NCBI GenBank assembly: GCA_002364245.1
Contig: DEXR01000037.1
Span: 1 to 10,514 of the forward strand
Length of the DNA stretch: 10,514 bases
Direction of reading: 5' to 3'
Origin: Flavobacteriaceae bacterium UBA3179
GTDB lineage: Bacteria; Bacteroidota; Bacteroidia; Flavobacteriales; Flavobacteriaceae
A model generated the notes under the pieces. The model searched no databases. It worked only from the letters and a program-made list of their open reading frames with translations, and was not told the origin of the DNA. Shown here piece after piece: positions 7,622-10,514 of the stretch. The position numbers were made by a program, and so were the translations under genes. The first letter of the stretch is position 1; the number at the start of each line of letters is the position of its first letter.

Positions 7622-8881
7622 ATGACAAAATATATTACCTTATTATTTATTCTTTTCTTTTCTTTAAACGCTTCAGCCTCTTACATATTAATTCCTATGG
7701 ACGCTGAAGGGCAAAAAGAACACCTAAAAGCCTACGGGATTACCTATTGGATGTTAGAACGACAGGTAAAAGTAAAATGGTTACTTAACTATCGTGGCGG
7801 TTCTTTTTTAATGCCAGATTCCGAAGAGATACGTAAGGAATGTCAAATTCGCGGAGTTTCATTTGAAGTTATTTCTAATAGTAAAACGGAAGAAATTTTA
7901 ACCACAATTAGCAGCCCTTCACAAAACATGGAAGCTGTTGTATTGGAAAAAGCACCTAAAATTGCGGTGTATTCCCCAAAAGGGAATCAGCCCTGGGATG
8001 ATGCTGTGACAATGGTGTTGACCTATGCCGAAATACCTTATGAGGTTGTTTACGATAAGGAAGTATTGAGCGACCAACTTATTTTATACGATTGGCTGCA
8101 CTTACACCACGAAGATTTTACGGGTCAATATGGTAAATTTTACAGGGCATATCGTGCCGCACCTTGGTATATTGAGGAAAAGCAAAAAGCAGAGGCCTTA
8201 GCTAAAGAGTTGGGGTATGGTAAAGTTTCTGAAGAGAAACGTGATGTTGCTTTAAAAATACGCGACTATGTTGTGGGTGGCGGATTTATGTTTGCCATGT
8301 GCAGCGCAACCGATAGTTTTGATATAGCGCTTTCTGCCGAAGGAGTAGATATTTGTGAACCCATGTTCGATGGTGACCCTAGCGAACCTGGTTATCAAAG
8401 TAAAATAGATTATAGTAAAACCATGGCTTTTACCGATTTCATATTGGAACGAAGCCCAATGGTCTATGAGTTTTCGTCAATCGATATGACCGCAAAGCGA
8501 AGAATACCGAAAGAAACAGATTATTTTAGTTTAATGGACTATTCTGCCAAATGGGACCCTATTCCTACGATGTTGGTGCAGAACCATACCTCATTAGTAA
8601 AAGGATTTATGGGGCAAACTACTTCCTATAATAGAGATGAGGTGAAATCTAATGTATTGGTGATGGGCGAAAATAAAACCAATGGAGAAGCTCGGTATAT
8701 TCACGGCATAAAAGGAAAAGGTTTTTTTACTTTTTACGGTGGCCACGATCCAGAAGATTACCAGCATAGAGTAGGGGATGCTAAAACTGAATTGGCATTG
8801 CATCCTAATTCACCTGGATACCGTTTGATACTAAACAACGTATTGTTTCCGGCTGCTAAAAAGAAGAAACAGAAAACTTAA
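7622..8881 (+). CDS. Conserved secreted protein of unknown function (homologues often named asparagine synthetase B)
   Basis: The 419-residue protein starts with a clear signal peptide: a short basic start, a hydrophobic core (about 5-15) and an Ala-Ser-Ala cleavage site after residue 19, so the mature protein should be periplasmic or exported. It is a recognisable flavobacterial family; I recall close homologues carrying the name asparagine synthetase B. The sequence does not support that name: there is no catalytic Cys at residue 2, no glutaminase domain and no SGGxDS ATP-pyrophosphatase loop, and the real enzyme is cytoplasmic. Visible features are PKIAVYSPKG (112-121), LYDWLHLHHEDF (155-166), GGGFMFAMCSATDSFD (219-234) with C227 after strand-like residues, and VMGENKTNGEARYIHGIKGK (347-366) followed by GGHDPEDYQHRVGD (373-386). 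The layout hints at a class I glutaminase-like (flavodoxin-like) fold, which is only a guess. The C-terminus is lysine-rich (AAKKKKQKT). It faces the ribosomal operon tail to tail. Confidence 0.8.
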   Translation: MTKYITLLFILFFSLNASASYILIPMDAEGQKEHLKAYGITYWMLERQVKVKWLLNYRGGSFLMPDSEEIRKECQIRGVSFEVISNSKTEEILTTISSPSQNMEAVVLEKAPKIAVYSPKGNQPWDDAVTMVLTYAEIPYEVVYDKEVLSDQLILYDWLHLHHEDFTGQYGKFYRAYRAAPWYIEEKQKAEALAKELGYGKVSEEKRDVALKIRDYVVGGGFMFAMCSATDSFDIALSAEGVDICEPMFDGDPSEPGYQSKIDYSKTMAFTDFILERSPMVYEFSSIDMTAKRRIPKETDYFSLMDYSAKWDPIPTMLVQNHTSLVKGFMGQTTSYNRDEVKSNVLVMGENKTNGEARYIHGIKGKGFFTFYGGHDPEDYQHRVGDAKTELALHPNSPGYRLILNNVLFPAAKKKKQKT

Positions 8882-8905
8882 AAGTAAGTATTACTTTAAA
8901 TCAAA

Positions 8906-8932
8906 AAGAGCCGCTCAATTTGAGCGGCTCTT
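8906..8932 (-). terminator. Strong terminator of the thrS-infC-rpmI-rplT operon
   Basis: AAGAGCCGCTC (8906-8916), loop AATTT, GAGCGGCTCTT (8922-8932) forms a perfect 11-bp GC-rich stem. On the minus strand it is followed by a T run (complement of 8903-8907 and the AT-rich bases beyond), a classical terminator 32 bases after the rplT stop. On the plus strand the tail is TTCTAG, so it may only partly stop the convergent secreted-protein transcript, whose stop codon lies 24 bases upstream. Confidence 0.88.
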
Positions 8933-8964
8933 CTAGTATAGTGAAATAAATACAGTTTATAAAT

Positions 8965-9309
8965 TTATTTTACTTTCTCAACAATTGCTTTGAAAGCTTC
9001 AGGATGGTTCATTGCTAAATCTGCAAGTACCTTACGGTTCAATTCGATATCATTAGCTTTTAACTGTCCCATAAATTTTGAATAAGACATCCCGTGCTGG
9101 CGTGCGCCGGCATTAATACGAGTGATCCATAAGGATCTAAAATTTCTCTTTTTTGCACGACGGTCGCGGTACGAATACTGCATTGCTTTATCAACAGCAT
9201 TCTTGGCAATCGTCCATACATTTTTACGTCTTCCAAAGTAACCTTTGGCATGCTTCATTACCTTTTTTCTTCGGGCTCTTGAAGCAACTGAATTTACTGA
9301 TCTTGGCAT
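8965..9309 (-). CDS. rplT: 50S ribosomal protein L20
   Basis: L20 binds 23S rRNA early and is needed for large-subunit assembly. The 114-residue, strongly basic protein begins [20 protein letters not shown], continues [20 protein letters not shown], and includes [20 protein letters not shown], all characteristic of L20. The length is normal (about 117 in E. coli). In E. coli and Bacillus, L20 also represses its own operon by binding mRNA; here the 104 bases between rpmI and rplT contain a 12-bp palindrome, and the infC-rpmI gap has a hairpin, either of which could be such a site. Last gene of the operon, followed by a strong terminator. Confidence 0.98.
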   Translation of the reverse strand: MPRSVNSVASRARRKKVMKHAKGYFGRRKNVWTIAKNAVDKAMQYSYRDRRAKKRNFRSLWITRINAGARQHGMSYSKFMGQLKANDIELNRKVLADLAMNHPEAFKAIVEKVK

Positions 9310-9395
9310 AATTTTACTTGTTTTTTGTAGCAGGCGGTCATTTAGACACTTTGTTTACATTATGTAGCCGTACTCCAGGGTTTAAATAATTTGTT

Positions 9396-9407
9396 TTAAC
9401 CGGTTAA
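9396..9407. repeat. 12-bp perfect palindrome between rpmI and rplT
   Basis: TTAACCGGTTAA is perfectly self-complementary and lies 6 bases after the rpmI stop codon, at the start of the 104-base non-coding gap before rplT. Such a gap is long for a ribosomal protein operon. No promoter motif of the TAnnTTTG type is visible in the gap on the minus strand, and there is no T run for a terminator. Its role is unknown; it may be a protein site on DNA or part of an mRNA structure. Confidence 0.5.
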
Positions 9408-9413
9408 GCGGTA

Positions 9414-9611
9414 TTACTTCATACGAAGCATTTGCTTAACATTGCTCTCATCTGCTTTATCTACTAACGCATCGTGAGTCAACTTAAGCTTACGTTTTTT
9501 AGACTTCTTTGTTAAGATGTGGCTTTTAAACGCGTGCTTTCTTTTAATTTTACCAGTACCGGTAAGCTTAAAACGCTTTTTAGCACTGGATTTTGTCTTT
9601 TGTTTTGGCAT
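9414..9611 (-). CDS. rpmI: 50S ribosomal protein L35
   Basis: L35 is a small, very basic large-subunit protein. The 65 residues begin [20 protein letters not shown] and contain [20 protein letters not shown], the family signature; the length is standard (64-66). It sits between infC and rplT as in most bacteria, with 67 bases to infC and 104 to rplT. The ATG at 9611 is the only start that gives the conserved N-terminus. Confidence 0.98.
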   Translation of the reverse strand: MPKQKTKSSAKKRFKLTGTGKIKRKHAFKSHILTKKSKKRKLKLTHDALVDKADESNVKQMLRMK

Positions 9612-9649
9612 GTCTGCTTCTTTTAACTATTTATTTCACTTTATCTTTA

Positions 9650-9678
9650 CGCTTTTTTCCGGTGTACGGGCCGAAGCG
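9650..9678 (-). promoter_or_regulatory. Hairpin in the infC-rpmI intergenic region
   Basis: Read on the minus strand, CGCTT (9678-9674) pairs with AAGCG (9654-9650), enclosing an inner CGG/CCG pairing. The 5' arm begins on the base after the infC stop codon. There is no T run, so it is unlikely to be a terminator. E. coli L20 represses rpmI translation through structures in this same gap, so a regulatory role is plausible but inferred. Confidence 0.4.
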
Positions 9679-10236
9679 TTATTTCGATTTCTTGGTTGGA
9701 GCTATAAACATTATCATTCGTTTCCCCTCTAGTTTTGGCATTTGTTCTACTTTACCAACTTCTTCTAAATCTTGGGCTAAACGTAATAAAAGTATTTCTC
9801 CTTTGTCTTTGTATATAATGGATCGACCTTTGAAAAAGACATAAGCCTTTAACTTAGCTCCATCCTTTAAAAACTTTTCAGCGTGGTTCTTCTTGAATTC
9901 GTAATCGTGATCGTCGGTATTTGGACCGAAACGAATCTCTTTTACAACAACTTTTGAAGCTTTTGCTTTTAAAGCTTTTTCTCTCTTTTTTTGCTCGTAG
10001 ACAAATTTCTTGTAGTCCATCACTTTACAAACAGGTGGCTTGGCGTTAGGAGATATTTCTACTAAGTCCAGTCCCATCTCTTGTGCGATTTCCAATGCTT
10101 TGCTGGTTGGATAAATATCCATTTCTACATTGTCACCTACAAGACGTACTTCGTCTGCGCGAATCTTTTTATTGATTCGGTGTTGATCTTCTTTTATGAC
10201 CCTTCGGCCTCTACTTCTTTTTCTTCGTATTGCTAT
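9679..10236 (-). CDS. infC: Translation initiation factor IF-3, probable AUA start
   Basis: IF-3 binds the 30S subunit, keeps it apart from the 50S, and checks the start codon and initiator tRNA. The N-domain carries [15 protein letters not shown] (20-34), [20 protein letters not shown] and the linker [14 protein letters not shown]; the C-domain carries [37 protein letters not shown] and [11 protein letters not shown]. The first ATG (10122) would give only 147 residues and delete conserved [15 protein letters not shown]. Upstream of it the frame is open to a stop at 10248-10246 and contains no ATG, GTG, TTG or CTG. I therefore start at ATA 10236-10234, giving 185 residues beginning (M)[11 protein letters not shown], close to the usual length (180 in E. 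coli). A second ATA at 10242 is an alternative. infC is known for rare starts (AUU in E. coli), which IF-3 itself represses, so this fits autoregulation. It begins 18 bases after the thrS stop. Confidence 0.92.
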   Translation of the reverse strand: MAIRRKRSRGRRVIKEDQHRINKKIRADEVRLVGDNVEMDIYPTSKALEIAQEMGLDLVEISPNAKPPVCKVMDYKKFVYEQKKREKALKAKASKVVVKEIRFGPNTDDHDYEFKKNHAEKFLKDGAKLKAYVFFKGRSIIYKDKGEILLLRLAQDLEEVGKVEQMPKLEGKRMIMFIAPTKKSK

Positions 10237-10254
10237 GGCTATAAATTATTATGG

Positions 10255-10514
10255 TTAAACATTAAAATCTACAATATTATTTTCAATTTCCTTGTTAATT
10301 AATTCAGAAAACTCTTCAACGGTCATATTTCCTATATCTCCGTCGCTATGTTTTCTTACAGAAACTGTACCATCTTTTTCTTCCTGCTCACCAACAATGA
10401 GCATATATGGTATTTTATTCATCTCAGATTCCCGAATTTTCTTACCAATGGTTTCACTTCGGTTATCAACAAGGGCGCGAATTTCGTTATTTTCAAGCAA
10501 ATTTAAAACTTTTT
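10255..10514 (-). CDS. thrS: Threonyl-tRNA synthetase, C-terminal end (partial, 5' part outside window)
   Basis: Only the last 85 residues are in the window; the frame stays open to the right edge, so the gene continues beyond it. The segment LENNEIRALVDNRSETIGKK and IPYMLIVGEQEEKDGTVSVR belong to the anticodon-binding domain (HGTP_anticodon type) of ThrRS, which recognises the threonine anticodon before the enzyme charges tRNA-Thr. A TTG at 10500 is an internal leucine codon, not a start: the conserved domain extends upstream of it. The position directly before infC is the thrS-infC-rpmI-rplT order found in E. coli and many other bacteria, so the operon promoter should lie upstream of thrS, outside the window. 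Confidence 0.95.
   Translation of the reverse strand, partial: KVLNLLENNEIRALVDNRSETIGKKIRESEMNKIPYMLIVGEQEEKDGTVSVRKHSDGDIGNMTVEEFSELINKEIENNIVDFNV

Noticed and set aside
7622..8881. Functional assignment as asparagine synthetase
   Set aside because: No glutaminase Cys, no ATP-pyrophosphatase loop, and it has a signal peptide.
8881..8897. Small AT-rich hairpin (AAAGTAA/TTACTTT) after the secreted protein gene
   Set aside because: It is weak, has no proper T run, and is next to a much stronger terminator; likely incidental.
9060..9251. Second minus-strand frame inside rplT
   Set aside because: It overlaps the clear L20 coding frame and has no recognisable protein features.
9679..10122. infC starting at the ATG at 10122 (147 residues)
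   Set aside because: It would remove the conserved beginning of the IF-3 N-domain, which is encoded in the same open frame upstream.
10255..10500. A complete 81-residue protein starting at TTG 10500
   Set aside because: It is the C-terminal end of ThrRS; the frame is open to the window edge and the conserved domain continues upstream.
1..10514. Mobile elements, CRISPR, tRNA/rRNA genes, defence or secondary-metabolite systems
   Set aside because: No transposase, integrase, regular repeat array, cloverleaf or accessory cluster was seen; the content is syntenic core housekeeping genes.

Overview
The window looks like ordinary chromosomal core DNA from a member of the Bacteroidota, most likely a marine Flavobacteriaceae. 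Four things point that way: AT-rich base composition; no recognisable Shine-Dalgarno sequences at clear starts; several -7 elements of the Bacteroidota type (TAnnTTTG), one paired with a good -33 TTTG; and protein sequences of flavobacterial type, including a transketolase split into two genes. No mobile element, CRISPR array, rRNA or tRNA gene was seen, and no gene-free stretch exceeds 300 bases (the longest is about 220).

Layout. On the minus strand at the left edge lie the two halves of transketolase: the ThDP-binding N-terminal subunit (650-1495), followed 17 bases later by the pyrimidine-domain/C-terminal subunit, which runs off the window at base 1. A 220-base divergent intergenic region separates them from a plus-strand run: tgt (queuosine tRNA modification), lptG (LPS export permease, overlapping tgt by one base), a DMT/EamA transporter (overlapping lptG by 14 bases), accA (fatty-acid synthesis, own promoter, followed by a terminator), dnaB (replicative helicase) and a secreted conserved protein of unknown function. 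At the right, convergent on the minus strand, is the classical translation cluster thrS-infC-rpmI-rplT, ending in a strong hairpin terminator at 8906-8932.

The genes are mostly housekeeping: central carbon metabolism, tRNA modification, envelope biogenesis, lipid synthesis, replication and translation. I found no new multi-gene system. The points worth a second look are molecular: (1) a Tgt in which all three zinc-binding cysteines are replaced while the catalytic aspartates and the zinc-ligand histidine remain; (2) a DnaB whose C-terminus copies the acidic Pro-Phe tip of SSB; (3) an infC with no ATG/GTG/TTG start covering its conserved N-terminus, implying an AUA start; (4) a secreted protein whose close homologues are, as I recall, named asparagine synthetase B although it has none of that enzyme's signature motifs; and (5) palindromic or repeated non-coding elements upstream of dnaB, between the transketolase and tgt genes, and inside the infC-rpmI-rplT operon.
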